In this document: in pieces, positions 6,193-13,785 of the stretch | Position numbering within the stretch: position 1 is the first letter of the stretch | Layout: the number at the start of each line of letters is the position of its first letter | From: Legionellales bacterium UBA4759 | GTDB lineage: Bacteria; Pseudomonadota; Gammaproteobacteria; Legionellales; Legionellaceae | DNA length: 15,106 bases | Assembly: GCA_002403515.1 (NCBI GenBank) | Contig: DHHZ01000129.1 | Span: 1 to 15,106, forward strand | Direction: 5' to 3' | Translations under genes and position numbers: made by a program | The notes under the pieces: generated by a model | What the model was told of the DNA's origin: nothing | The model's database searches: none | Seen by the model: only the letters and a program-made list of their open reading frames with translations

Positions 6193-7700
6193 GGACTCAC
6201 CGGTCGCAAGGATATTATTTTTTCAAGATTAATGTCGCAGGCTTTAACCACAAACACACCTGTAGCAGCTATTTTTGAAGCCGCTGCTTGCATAGCACCG
6301 GTTTCGTTATACATACCCACCAAAATCTTGGCTTCTTCCAAATTATGACATTCTAGTAAAGCAATTTGTGCTTTGGGGTAGTATTTCCATTTCTTTGAGT
6401 GTGGGAAATGTTGGTCTAAAAGTAGCGCAATATCTGGGGCACTTGCACTAAAAATACTAGGCACAGTGAAGCTTGTTTGCTGGATAATTTTTTGCAAAAG
6501 AACTTGGGTTTGCCTGGTATTTAAGACATGCTCATCCGAGAATCCAAGTTGGGTGCGGTATTTTTGCGCTTGAGTTGTAAAAATAAAATCAACGGTTTGA
6601 TGTGGATTTTTTTTATTTTCAGAAATCAAGAATTGACAAAAATCAACATAGGTTCGAGTTTTCTCAAATCCAAATAAATCCTCAGGAATTTCCTCATGCA
6701 TTCTTTTAAAAATAAGCGCTGTCATTGGCGTTTCGTCTTGAAATAGTGCTTGGATAGCCGAATAATATTCACTTCTTGTATCATTTTTTTCATGACCATA
6801 ATAAAAGCAGATTGGATTCTTATCCAAGGCTTTAAGTATCATGTTTACAAAAGCCATAGCAGCTCTGCCATTGCCATTACAAAAAGGATGAATTTTCATT
6901 AAATTGGAAAAGCTATACGCCATGAATTCAGCAATACTGAATTCATCATCGACTGCAATTGCATTTATTTTTTGTGAGAATTTATCAAAAAAATCAACCA
7001 TCATCTCTTCAATCGATTCTGGAAACACGCAAGGTTTACCAATCTCTTCAACCAGTAATTTTTGTTCAGAGGTTAAACCATCGTTTAAATACAATGCGAT
7101 TAATCGCTCAAGGCAAAGCGAAATTAAATCATCTTTGGGTATGGAGGTTTGAGAGGATATGGGCAAAACAACATCATTTCTCTCAGCCATACTGGTGAGC
7201 AAATCCATAAAATTTGATAAAACTTCAGCGCCGATTGAAAACTCATCTGATAAATTTTCACAAAACTCTGATTTGGAAACGCCAATATCTTTTCTTAAAA
7301 ATATACAAATGTAACCTAAAATCTCAGAATTCGATTTGGATATAATCATGCTGCCTTCTCTGATTTCAGCAGATTCAAAATGTTGGAACTGAGCGAGTGT
7401 AGGCGTAATTTGTCGATGAATACGTTTGAAATAGTCATACCATTTCTCTGCAGAAATATTTGTAATACCAATTCCTCTTATTTCAGGCAGAATATCGTTT
7501 TGGATGTGAAGATAAGTATTTAACACATCATTAAATTGCATAAAGCAAGGTATATGATATTTTTGAAAAATTTGCGCTGATTTTGGGTTGCCGATAGCTT
7601 CAGCAACGAAATGATAAATAATTGAGGGAGGAAATACGGTTAATTCTTGTAATTTTTCTGAAAACATCTTAAATCGAATGCGGGTGAGTAATACCCGCAT
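6189..7700 (-). CDS. Fic-domain protein with variant active-site motif
   Basis: A 503-aa protein with a Fic fold, the family that usually transfers AMP (or another phosphate-linked group) to target hydroxyls. The active loop is HPFCNGNGRAAM at 271-282: the catalytic His and anion-binding GNGR are present, but the Mg-binding Asp/Glu of HPFx[DE]GNGRxxR is Asn275 and the last Arg is missing. Upstream family elements are the helix around FKRIH (91-95) and IREGSMII (113-120); an insert of about 100 residues separates these from the helix FPESIEEMM at 226-234. The C-terminal ~170 residues are unassigned. S144-x3-E148-N149 in the insert matches the Fic inhibitory pattern [ST]x3E[GN]. The longest frame starts at ATG 7700, inside a hairpin; ATG 7667 (MFSEKL) is the likelier start. 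A secreted effector or a toxin are both possible. Confidence 0.85.
   Translation of the reverse strand: MRVLLTRIRFKMFSEKLQELTVFPPSIIYHFVAEAIGNPKSAQIFQKYHIPCFMQFNDVLNTYLHIQNDILPEIRGIGITNISAEKWYDYFKRIHRQITPTLAQFQHFESAEIREGSMIISKSNSEILGYICIFLRKDIGVSKSEFCENLSDEFSIGAEVLSNFMDLLTSMAERNDVVLPISSQTSIPKDDLISLCLERLIALYLNDGLTSEQKLLVEEIGKPCVFPESIEEMMVDFFDKFSQKINAIAVDDEFSIAEFMAYSFSNLMKIHPFCNGNGRAAMAFVNMILKALDKNPICFYYGHEKNDTRSEYYSAIQALFQDETPMTALIFKRMHEEIPEDLFGFEKTRTYVDFCQFLISENKKNPHQTVDFIFTTQAQKYRTQLGFSDEHVLNTRQTQVLLQKIIQQTSFTVPSIFSASAPDIALLLDQHFPHSKKWKYYPKAQIALLECHNLEEAKILVGMYNETGAMQAAASKIAATGVFVVKACDINLEKIISLRPVSP
6864..6890 (-). other. Fic active-site motif HPFCNGNGR
   Basis: Codons for His271 to Arg279 of the Fic protein. 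AAT encodes Asn at the position that is Asp or Glu in the canonical motif; the reading is unambiguous in the sequence. Confidence 0.85.
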
Positions 7701-7702
7701 TC
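7676..7702. repeat. Perfect 10-bp inverted repeat over the Fic gene start
   Basis: GAATGCGGGT (7676-7685) and ACCCGCATTC (7693-7702) are exact inverted arms with a 7-base loop. This is the most GC-rich spot nearby. On the minus strand it lies 34 bp after the stop of the 245-aa gene and is followed by GATTTAAGATGTTTT, too poor in T for a strong intrinsic terminator. It would bury the ATG at 7700 and its first codons in a stem, leaving ATG 7667 free. It may act as a weak terminator/attenuator or as an RNA processing or protein-binding site between the two genes. Confidence 0.65.
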
Positions 7703-7736
7703 TAACAAGAAGCTCATTTAATGTTCAACAATTAAA

Positions 7737-8474
7737 TTAAGCTAGACGAAACTGCGCGTGAATTAAATCATTGCTTCTGGCTAAGTCTTCTCTAAGCGAA
7801 TGAATGTTATACACTTCATAGCCTGCAAGCTTTGCAATCAACGTATATATTTTTAATAAAAATTCAATTAAAAAGTGATGGTTTTGTGAGGCTTCTAACT
7901 TAAGCCAAGATTCAGTCAGTGCTTCTGGCGTTGATCTATTTTGAACATTTAAAAGCAATTCCTTCCAAAAACCATAAATCAAGGCTCTATCGAAATGACT
8001 TTGATATTTTTGAAAAAGTTTATCATCCAAAATGATTCTATTTATCAAGAACTCATTGCTCATTTCAGGAGTTAAAGTTCCAACATTATCAAAGCACATA
8101 TTTTTTAAAGAAATTGCTTGAGGATTTACTTCATCAGTTGATGATGGAATAAAATCTTGGGCATCTGGGCTATATTCGTAACTAGGCATATACTTCAGTC
8201 GAACAAGGTTACTGCCTTTTCTTTGAAGAGGTACTTTTGATAATTTATCAGCGTTTAATTCTAATTTAAAATAACTGTTTTTATCAGCACACAATAAATG
8301 CGATTGTGTTGGGCTTAGTAACTCATAATCATCATTTTTAGTTTTTGCATGGTAAAAATTATAGGAATAATTGCCATGATCTTTATTTTCAAAAATCTCA
8401 ACCATGTAATAACCTTGTTGTCGAGGTTCTAATGAAACAAAAGGGCCAATACTTTCATAAAATTGATGAGACAT
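7737..8474 (-). CDS. Orphan 245-aa protein upstream of the Fic gene
   Basis: I do not recognise this protein. It is soluble, with no signal peptide or TM helix. The N-terminal half looks mixed or beta-rich and polar, with several Tyr clusters (YYMVEIF, NYSYNFY). The C-terminal ~110 residues look helical (RALIYGFWKELLLN, HHFLIEFLLKIYTLIAKLAGY). It has the best promoter in the window (8505-8534) and an AGGA ribosome site 7 bp before the ATG. The Fic gene follows on the same strand, with the 7676-7702 hairpin between, so it could be a Fic partner (regulator, chaperone or target), but no Fic inhibitory [ST]x3E[GN] motif is visible in it. Function unknown. Confidence 0.8.
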   Translation of the reverse strand: MSHQFYESIGPFVSLEPRQQGYYMVEIFENKDHGNYSYNFYHAKTKNDDYELLSPTQSHLLCADKNSYFKLELNADKLSKVPLQRKGSNLVRLKYMPSYEYSPDAQDFIPSSTDEVNPQAISLKNMCFDNVGTLTPEMSNEFLINRIILDDKLFQKYQSHFDRALIYGFWKELLLNVQNRSTPEALTESWLKLEASQNHHFLIEFLLKIYTLIAKLAGYEVYNIHSLREDLARSNDLIHAQFRLA

Positions 8475-8504
8475 GAGTGAATCCTATTTATCAATACAGC
8501 TTGT

Positions 8505-8534
8505 ATTTTACAATATTTTTAATCTTTGTGTCAA
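8505..8534 (-). promoter_or_regulatory. Near-consensus sigma70 promoter for the 245-aa orphan gene
   Basis: Perfect TTGACA (8534-8529 on the minus strand), an 18-bp spacer and TAAAAT (8510-8505). Start of transcription is expected near 8498, giving a short leader that carries AGGA before the ATG at 8474. Confidence 0.7.
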
Positions 8535-8560
8535 TATTTTAATCAGTTTCGATTTGATGA

Positions 8561-9457
8561 TTAACAAATAAAGCCCATTTCACTACTAAATTTGTTCAAT
8601 TCCTTGGTTTGGGTGGAAAAAAACTGAGGAACGGCGTCAAGTTTTTTTAATTGTTCGCATCGGTCAACCATGCTTGGATGTGTATAAAATAAGATTTTTT
8701 TCAAAGGATATAATAAATTTACCCATTGCGTATTCTCATTTTTTGAGTATTTATAAATTTTTTCTAGCGCAGTAATTGCAGATTGAATAGGAACTTGACC
8801 ATGAATTATCGATGACTGATCGGCAAAATACTCATAGCCATGCAACTTACATAAAATATCATTTAACAATGAATAAATGATTATATTTAAGATGAGGCTT
8901 GCAAAAAGGGATTTATATGGGTTATTTAGAAGAACGGTTTCACAACTAATCGATAAATTGGTGTAAAAAAATGCTATAAGGAGCATTCTAAAAAAAGAAA
9001 AATTTGAATAATTCTTTTGACACTGTTTATCTAGGAAATGCCCAATCTCGTGATAAATAATTGATTTTATTTCTTCTCTGGTGAATAAATCTTTTCTTAA
9101 TACAGTGCGAGATAAATGAATAGAACAACCATCCTGCTGAAAACAAACATATGCCGGGGCTCGAACAGAAACAGTATGCGGCTCATGCAAGTAGACAAGG
9201 GAAAGATGAAAAAGTTTGTTGGAATCTTGAAATTGACTGAGAATATTTAATGCATAAGCATAATTTTCTTGGCAATCCTCAGGTATTTTTGATAAATCCA
9301 AATTTTTACTTTGATTAAGATTAAAATCATAATCAAATTTTTGTGTATAATCATCACCTTCAAAATAAGAGATGGCTACGACAAAAAGAACATATCGAAT
9401 GGCTATATCACAATTTGAATCACCGGTTTGTATTAATAAACTGAGAACTAACAACAT
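8561..9457 (-). CDS. M48-family zinc metalloprotease, membrane-associated
   Basis: A 298-aa peptidase of the HtpX/BepA-type M48 family. The zinc-binding HEIGH is at 136-140 (catalytic Glu137), the third ligand is probably Glu209 in HGYEYFAD, and the family's C-terminal THPSMVDRCEQL is at 259-270. Two hydrophobic segments (~157-170 and ~180-199) lie between the two halves of the zinc site, as in HtpX-like proteins. The N-terminus (1-32) is partly hydrophobic and may be an anchor. Substrates are unknown; HtpX relatives degrade damaged membrane proteins. The ATG at 9457 is the only sensible start, although the ribosome site is poor (T-rich leader) and no clear promoter is visible in 9458-9584. 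The gene ends 26 bp before the promoter of the next gene on the same strand, without a clear terminator. Confidence 0.88.
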   Translation of the reverse strand: MLLVLSLLIQTGDSNCDIAIRYVLFVVAISYFEGDDYTQKFDYDFNLNQSKNLDLSKIPEDCQENYAYALNILSQFQDSNKLFHLSLVYLHEPHTVSVRAPAYVCFQQDGCSIHLSRTVLRKDLFTREEIKSIIYHEIGHFLDKQCQKNYSNFSFFRMLLIAFFYTNLSISCETVLLNNPYKSLFASLILNIIIYSLLNDILCKLHGYEYFADQSSIIHGQVPIQSAITALEKIYKYSKNENTQWVNLLYPLKKILFYTHPSMVDRCEQLKKLDAVPQFFSTQTKELNKFSSEMGFIC

Positions 9458-9547
9458 GAAAATATAAAAAAATGTTTTTTTGGTTAATTAAAGAGCCAGA
9501 TAATACAATAATACGCCATTAAATGCTATTTTTTATTGTGATTTTTG

Positions 9548-9556
9548 TGCTATGAT
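9548..9556 (+). promoter_or_regulatory. Extended -10 promoter for the coiled-coil/PARG operon
   Basis: TGC TATGAT at 9548-9556 is a good extended -10. No convincing -35 lies 16-18 bp upstream, as is usual for this promoter class. It is 28 bp before the ATG at 9585. Confidence 0.5.
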
Positions 9557-9584
9557 TGCACACCTTTGTTTTTTTTGAACTATT

Positions 9585-11918
9585 ATGCGAAGCAATCCCA
9601 TCTTTAATTACCTTCATTTTTTAGTTACTAACGAAACCTACCCATTTGAGATTTTAAAAAGACATTCCCGTTCAGGTAAGCTATATTTCCTAATACCGCT
9701 GACTACCACCATCCCTGAGCTAGAGCATGCTCAATATGGTCGTTTCAATATTATTGATATGCACTTGACTGCTTTCCCTGAAATTTCCACAGAAAGTCAC
9801 GAATCGGTTATTCATTTGACGGTGCATATGTGCTCAGAAAGCGATGAAATTAAATTTCATGTTTACCAAGATATCGATGGCAATGTCGTTGGTTTTTATG
9901 TCAAAGATATGAAAAATCCCGAGAAAATACCCAATATCACCTTTAGTGACATTCAAAGCATTTATTCAGAATCTTCGCCTTTATTGGCAACTATTCGTCA
10001 TAAGTATCGTCAACTATGCCAACAACTTGAGGCCAATGTATCTAAACAAAGCTTAAAGTTACAAAATTTACGCATAGTGGAAGAAAGTGAATTAGAGTTG
10101 CACTTGGAGCAGCTGCAAGAACTTTCTCAAAGCATGCGTATCCTGGCAATTTTAAATCCTGAGGAATATCTTAGTCAATTTGAAGCACTGGTTCAATTAA
10201 AGGAAGAATTAATTCAAAGAATTCATGCACAAAAAGAATTTGACCAATTGCACAGAGAACCTGTTGTCGTTGAATCTGGGGCTGGTATCTTTACTCAACA
10301 TATCAAAAAATTAAAGACTAAAAGTCCAATAGAGCGCTTAGTGAGCGTGAGAGATAAATTGGCAGTATTAGAGAAATTATTAGATCAGAAAACTGAAAAA
10401 ATAGAAATACTTCCCAATAAAACACTGGTAATTCATACTGAATATCAAACCAAATTTTTTGATATCACCGAACTTGTTTCTTCTTATTATGAAGACATGC
10501 TCAGTTTAGAAGGCGAAGAACTTACTGCAACAGATCATAGGTTTTTTGCGACTATGAATAAAAAAATTGATGCAATTCAATTAAAAATCACTGATTTTTA
10601 CAATGAATATTTCAATAGCATGGTGATTGCGAATAATTTTGAGCATTTTGATCTCATCTTTACTTTTCTTAATAGACCCAGTCCTTCTGTTATTCTTCAT
10701 CTTCTTCGTCATCAAGCCGCTGATGTTTTAGTCCGTCTTCTTAAGAAATTTGAAGTATCAGTTACAGAGCCTATATTTCAATCTGAACCACATTCCATCC
10801 TAGAACATGTTATTCATCACAAAAATGAACAGTGTTTTACACACCTTGTTTCGAATATCGCTATTGATTTCTTGTCGGAATTACCAGATGGTCGACCATT
10901 GGCGACTTTAATTCTTGATTTAAACACAGCCAATCGTATGCGTCTGTATTGTTTCACAAAACTAGATCAATTCAATTCAAAAACATTTTTTTCGCGTTTA
11001 AAAAATCGTTTGTTTGAATTAATCCAGGGAAGACATCCTCAATCAAGGCAACTTTTCGAAATCTATAAAATATTGGATATTATCAAAAGTTCTGGCGAAA
11101 CACGCCCATTAAAATCTCAAAAACCCTCCCACAAGATGCATGAAAGCCATAAGAGTTTTTTTGATAGTTTTACTGAGGACTTAGAAGGCATGGACTTTTT
11201 AAAAACTGAGAGATTTTTGCTTTTAATTCAAAAATATGAACGTTTGGCATTAAAGCAGGAACGACGTGCTAGTGTCATGAGAAGAACAACACAAGGCGTA
11301 AAATCGCGTTCTGAGTTTTTAAATCAATTCTGTTCTGAGGATATGAAACAACGCTTAAAAACATTGATGGTTGGCCTGTCCGAAGACGATGCATATGATG
11401 CAATGACCATTGCCTATGAAGTCGCGTTTGCCAATGACAGAATTATTGAAATTGAGGATGAATTACAAAAATCTTCTTTATCTTTGCGTGCAGTCAAAGG
11501 GCTTTTGCAAGAAAAAAGAAATCTAAAATTAAGAATTGAAGATTTACAAATTGGACCTATAGCGTCTCGAGAAGTCTCAATTCCTAGTGCAGCGAAAGCA
11601 ATTGTACTTTCACAATTACCAGAAGCAGAGCAAATTCGAGCCATGTCAATATTTTCCAGAGATTTACCTGAGCGGCCTATTGAGTATTATGCAGGTCTAG
11701 AAGGTATGGCGCCTTCACATATAGAGTCAATGCTTCAATTGCGTGCCAGTATAAACGCGTATACTCAAGCTGCTTCAAAATTGGGTATTGAGGCGGTTAT
11801 TGCGGCTTTAGATAATCTTCATCAGCAATTTACGGCAAGTGATCTACCAGAGCAAACTCTAAACGAGTTAACAGACTTTTATCATGAAGCCATGACTAAG
11901 ATTTTAAGTACAAGATAA
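9585..11918 (+). CDS. Large orphan coiled-coil protein, candidate secreted effector
   Basis: A 777-aa cytosolic-type protein with no signal peptide or TM helix; family not recognised. Residues 1-125 are mixed, possibly a small globular domain. Residues ~133-225 and ~246-275 are charged heptad-like helices (for example LELHLEQLQELSQSM at 170-184). Residues ~350-450 are helical; HSILEHVIHHKNEQCFTHLV at 403-422 faintly recalls one ankyrin repeat. Residues ~500-530 form a basic/Ser linker, followed by a helical C-terminal half with further coiled coil (~615-655). The tail TKILSTR is polar. Only 18 bp separate it from the PARG-like gene, so the two are probably made together. Large coiled-coil orphans of this kind are common among Dot/Icm effectors of Legionellales, but no secretion signal can be proven here. 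The ATG at 9585 lacks a clear Shine-Dalgarno. Confidence 0.85.
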   Translation: MRSNPIFNYLHFLVTNETYPFEILKRHSRSGKLYFLIPLTTTIPELEHAQYGRFNIIDMHLTAFPEISTESHESVIHLTVHMCSESDEIKFHVYQDIDGNVVGFYVKDMKNPEKIPNITFSDIQSIYSESSPLLATIRHKYRQLCQQLEANVSKQSLKLQNLRIVEESELELHLEQLQELSQSMRILAILNPEEYLSQFEALVQLKEELIQRIHAQKEFDQLHREPVVVESGAGIFTQHIKKLKTKSPIERLVSVRDKLAVLEKLLDQKTEKIEILPNKTLVIHTEYQTKFFDITELVSSYYEDMLSLEGEELTATDHRFFATMNKKIDAIQLKITDFYNEYFNSMVIANNFEHFDLIFTFLNRPSPSVILHLLRHQAADVLVRLLKKFEVSVTEPIFQSEPHSILEHVIHHKNEQCFTHLVSNIAIDFLSELPDGRPLATLILDLNTANRMRLYCFTKLDQFNSKTFFSRLKNRLFELIQGRHPQSRQLFEIYKILDIIKSSGETRPLKSQKPSHKMHESHKSFFDSFTEDLEGMDFLKTERFLLLIQKYERLALKQERRASVMRRTTQGVKSRSEFLNQFCSEDMKQRLKTLMVGLSEDDAYDAMTIAYEVAFANDRIIEIEDELQKSSLSLRAVKGLLQEKRNLKLRIEDLQIGPIASREVSIPSAAKAIVLSQLPEAEQIRAMSIFSRDLPERPIEYYAGLEGMAPSHIESMLQLRASINAYTQAASKLGIEAVIAALDNLHQQFTASDLPEQTLNELTDFYHEAMTKILSTR

Positions 11919-11936
11919 TAAATAAAAGGATATGAA

Positions 11937-13037
11937 ATGCGGGGTATATGGAATTCTTTTTTTAAAAAAGCCATGAATATGAATGCTCATCCAGTCTCAA
12001 TGATGGATTTGGTTTTATACAATAACTTGAATAAACCATCCATCATTAAGGCATTGTTAACAGAAAATGCCATTCGTCACCAAATATTTTCTGAGACATT
12101 ATCGTTTTTGTCAGTCAAAACAAATCTGGATAAAATTTCAGAGCATGCCCAAAAAAACATGTCTGAATGGAAAAAAAATAAGATTTCTGCGCCAAATATA
12201 GTAGAAGTCATTGCCAGAGACTGGGGCAATACCACCTTGGAAATGACCAGACGACATGGTCAAATATACACTGTTTTAAATATGGCAAGCTCTGATTTTC
12301 CAGGTGGCGGTTGCTTTGATGGCGGCAGTGCTCAAGAAGAAAATATGTGGCAACGTTCGACATGTGTGTTATCAATGCTAGGCAATGAAGAAATCCTTTT
12401 CAATCAAGATGACACCAGTTATCGATACTCAAAAACATTGAAGAAGCTCATTGATGGACAGGTATTGATGAGCGAATCTGAAATGAATCAGTTGAGAAAA
12501 CAAGTTGCGAATCCATTGAATAATCATATCTTTAAAGTTTTTTGGGATGCTAATCCTAGAATTTGTTTTAGAGGCGCTGAGCAGTACATTCCCGTGCCAT
12601 CGGATGTGATTATAGGTCCGCGTGAATCACTCCATGTTGACAGTAGTTTAAAATTCCTCAATGACCATGAAATATTTCCTTTTCATGAAATGCGATCAGC
12701 GGCCCCCATGAATGATTTAACCAATACAAAAATGGAAGATGAATTATCAAGAAGAATAGGGGCACAATTAGATACTTTGATTTTACACAATCAATCATAT
12801 GTTGTCTTAGGTGCATGGGGATGTGGCCAATATCATCAAAAACCCGAAATGGTTTCAAAAATTTATGCCAACGAAATAGCAAAACGTGCTGACTTTTTTA
12901 AACATATTGTTTTTGCAATACGGTCACAGGGATTGAAAAAAAGCCATACCTTTGGAATATTTAGCGAATGTTTAAACCAATTACCATTGAATAGACTCAA
13001 TCATTCTTGCGATTCAAAGCATTATAGAATGTCATAA
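11937..13037 (+). CDS. Microbial-type poly(ADP-ribose) glycohydrolase (TIGR02452/DUF2263 macrodomain)
   Basis: A 366-aa ADP-ribose glycohydrolase of the bacterial PARG type, expected to remove (poly)ADP-ribose from proteins. The catalytic signature is intact: NMASSDFPGGG at 115-125, then QEE at 133-135 (GGG-x7-QEE; the second Glu is the usual catalytic residue). Later family landmarks are EMRSAAPM at 251-258, LGAWGCGQYH at 291-300 and HIVFAIRS at 323-330. Length is a little above the simplest members, with an N-terminal helical extension (~1-90) and a basic C-terminal tail. No signal peptide. AAAAGGA at 11924-11930 sits 6 bp before the ATG. It is second in the operon with the 777-aa coiled-coil protein. 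It could act on the cell's own ADP-ribosylated proteins or, if secreted, on host PARylation; the sequence does not decide. Confidence 0.92.
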   Translation: MRGIWNSFFKKAMNMNAHPVSMMDLVLYNNLNKPSIIKALLTENAIRHQIFSETLSFLSVKTNLDKISEHAQKNMSEWKKNKISAPNIVEVIARDWGNTTLEMTRRHGQIYTVLNMASSDFPGGGCFDGGSAQEENMWQRSTCVLSMLGNEEILFNQDDTSYRYSKTLKKLIDGQVLMSESEMNQLRKQVANPLNNHIFKVFWDANPRICFRGAEQYIPVPSDVIIGPRESLHVDSSLKFLNDHEIFPFHEMRSAAPMNDLTNTKMEDELSRRIGAQLDTLILHNQSYVVLGAWGCGQYHQKPEMVSKIYANEIAKRADFFKHIVFAIRSQGLKKSHTFGIFSECLNQLPLNRLNHSCDSKHYRMS

Positions 13038-13116
13038 TGTTGATTTTTAGATTACAAAGATCGTTTATTATATTGGTTTTTCATGGTTTGCAATAATTAG
13101 GTTAAAATAGAATAAA

Positions 13117-13144
13117 TTGTTGATTTTCGATATTTTTTTAATAT
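13117..13144 (+). promoter_or_regulatory. Weak candidate promoter for the two-TM protein gene
   Basis: TTGTTG (13117-13122), a 16-bp spacer and TAATAT (13139-13144). The whole 13038-13197 gap is extremely AT-rich, so chance matches are likely. Confidence 0.25.
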
Positions 13145-13197
13145 ATATTAATAAAGTTGTATATTTTATATAAAAAAATAATCGAGGAGAAGCGCAA

Positions 13198-13752
13198 ATG
13201 GATTTATTTGAAGATATTAAAAGGGGCAGATTATTTGAAAAAAATACTTCTGAAGCATACGAACGAGGTCGGAAGCTTTTAAAATACAATTTAAAAGCTT
13301 TATTTCTTAGTTATCACAGTCTTAAATCACAACTTATTTATCTCACTCACCCATTCCTAGGCATGTATCAACTGATGATTGATATCTTGCGCTTACTGTA
13401 TAGTGTATTTTTGTTTACTTGCGCATTTTTGATGTTGAAATTTGAAACAGCAAATGATCGCTTCGTCGATTTTCTAATTAACATGGGGGCAATTGGACTT
13501 GAGTTTGCTGCTGTAAATTTTGCATTCTTGTCGCTTATCACTAGAAGTTTAACTTCAATTTGTCAAATGCAGTATTTTTATAAACAAGAAAATGATATTA
13601 CTTTTAAAGTTAAAGGGTGGTCACTTGAAGTCACTCATGAAAATGCTTTAAATAAATCATTTTTATCTCGACAAATTGCAAATATGGAAGAAATCGGGTC
13701 TGATTTTTCTCAGGAATTGAAACATCATCGACGCGCTTATACATTTGCATAA
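13198..13752 (+). CDS. Small two-TM membrane protein, unknown function
   Basis: A 184-aa protein I cannot assign. A charged N-terminus (1-30), an amphipathic stretch, two membrane helices at ~59-81 and ~92-115 separated by a short polar turn (ETANDR), and a soluble, charged C-terminal ~65 residues. With both ends likely on the same side this makes a helical hairpin. A strong AGGAGA ribosome site (13185-13190) lies 7 bp before the ATG. It is probably a single-gene transcript: the 160-bp AT-rich gap separates it from the PARG-like gene and a strong terminator follows 6 bp after the stop. Cytoplasmic-membrane location is inferred; a secreted protein that inserts into host membranes cannot be excluded. 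Confidence 0.82.
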   Translation: MDLFEDIKRGRLFEKNTSEAYERGRKLLKYNLKALFLSYHSLKSQLIYLTHPFLGMYQLMIDILRLLYSVFLFTCAFLMLKFETANDRFVDFLINMGAIGLEFAAVNFAFLSLITRSLTSICQMQYFYKQENDITFKVKGWSLEVTHENALNKSFLSRQIANMEEIGSDFSQELKHHRRAYTFA

Positions 13753-13758
13753 AAAGAT

Positions 13759-13785
13759 ATCCCCCTGAAGAAGGGGGATTTTTTT
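13759..13785. terminator. Bidirectional intrinsic terminator
   Basis: ATCCCCCT (13759-13766), loop GAAGA, AGGGGGAT (13772-13779), followed on the plus strand by seven T. On the minus strand the stem is followed by ATCTTTTT. It therefore serves both the plus-strand two-TM gene and the convergent minus-strand gene, whose stop codon (13784-13786) overlaps the T-tract. Confidence 0.92.

Noticed and set aside
8475..8560. Terminator after the M48 gene
   Set aside because: Only a 5-bp AATCA/TGATT pairing without a GC stem or T-tract; the space is better explained by the promoter of the next gene.
9458..9584. Promoter for the M48 protease on the minus strand
   Set aside because: TATTAT sequences occur, but no -35 box at proper spacing matches better than chance.
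10791..10850. Ankyrin repeat in the 777-aa protein
   Set aside because: Only one weak repeat-like stretch (residues 403-422) without the TPLHxA core or neighbouring repeats; not enough to call an ankyrin protein.
13068..13289. Minus-strand 73-codon open frame across the gap before the two-TM gene
   Set aside because: Low-complexity Ile/Lys/Asn/Phe composition typical of AT-rich noncoding DNA. It overlaps the start and ribosome site of the plus-strand gene and has no ribosome site of its own.
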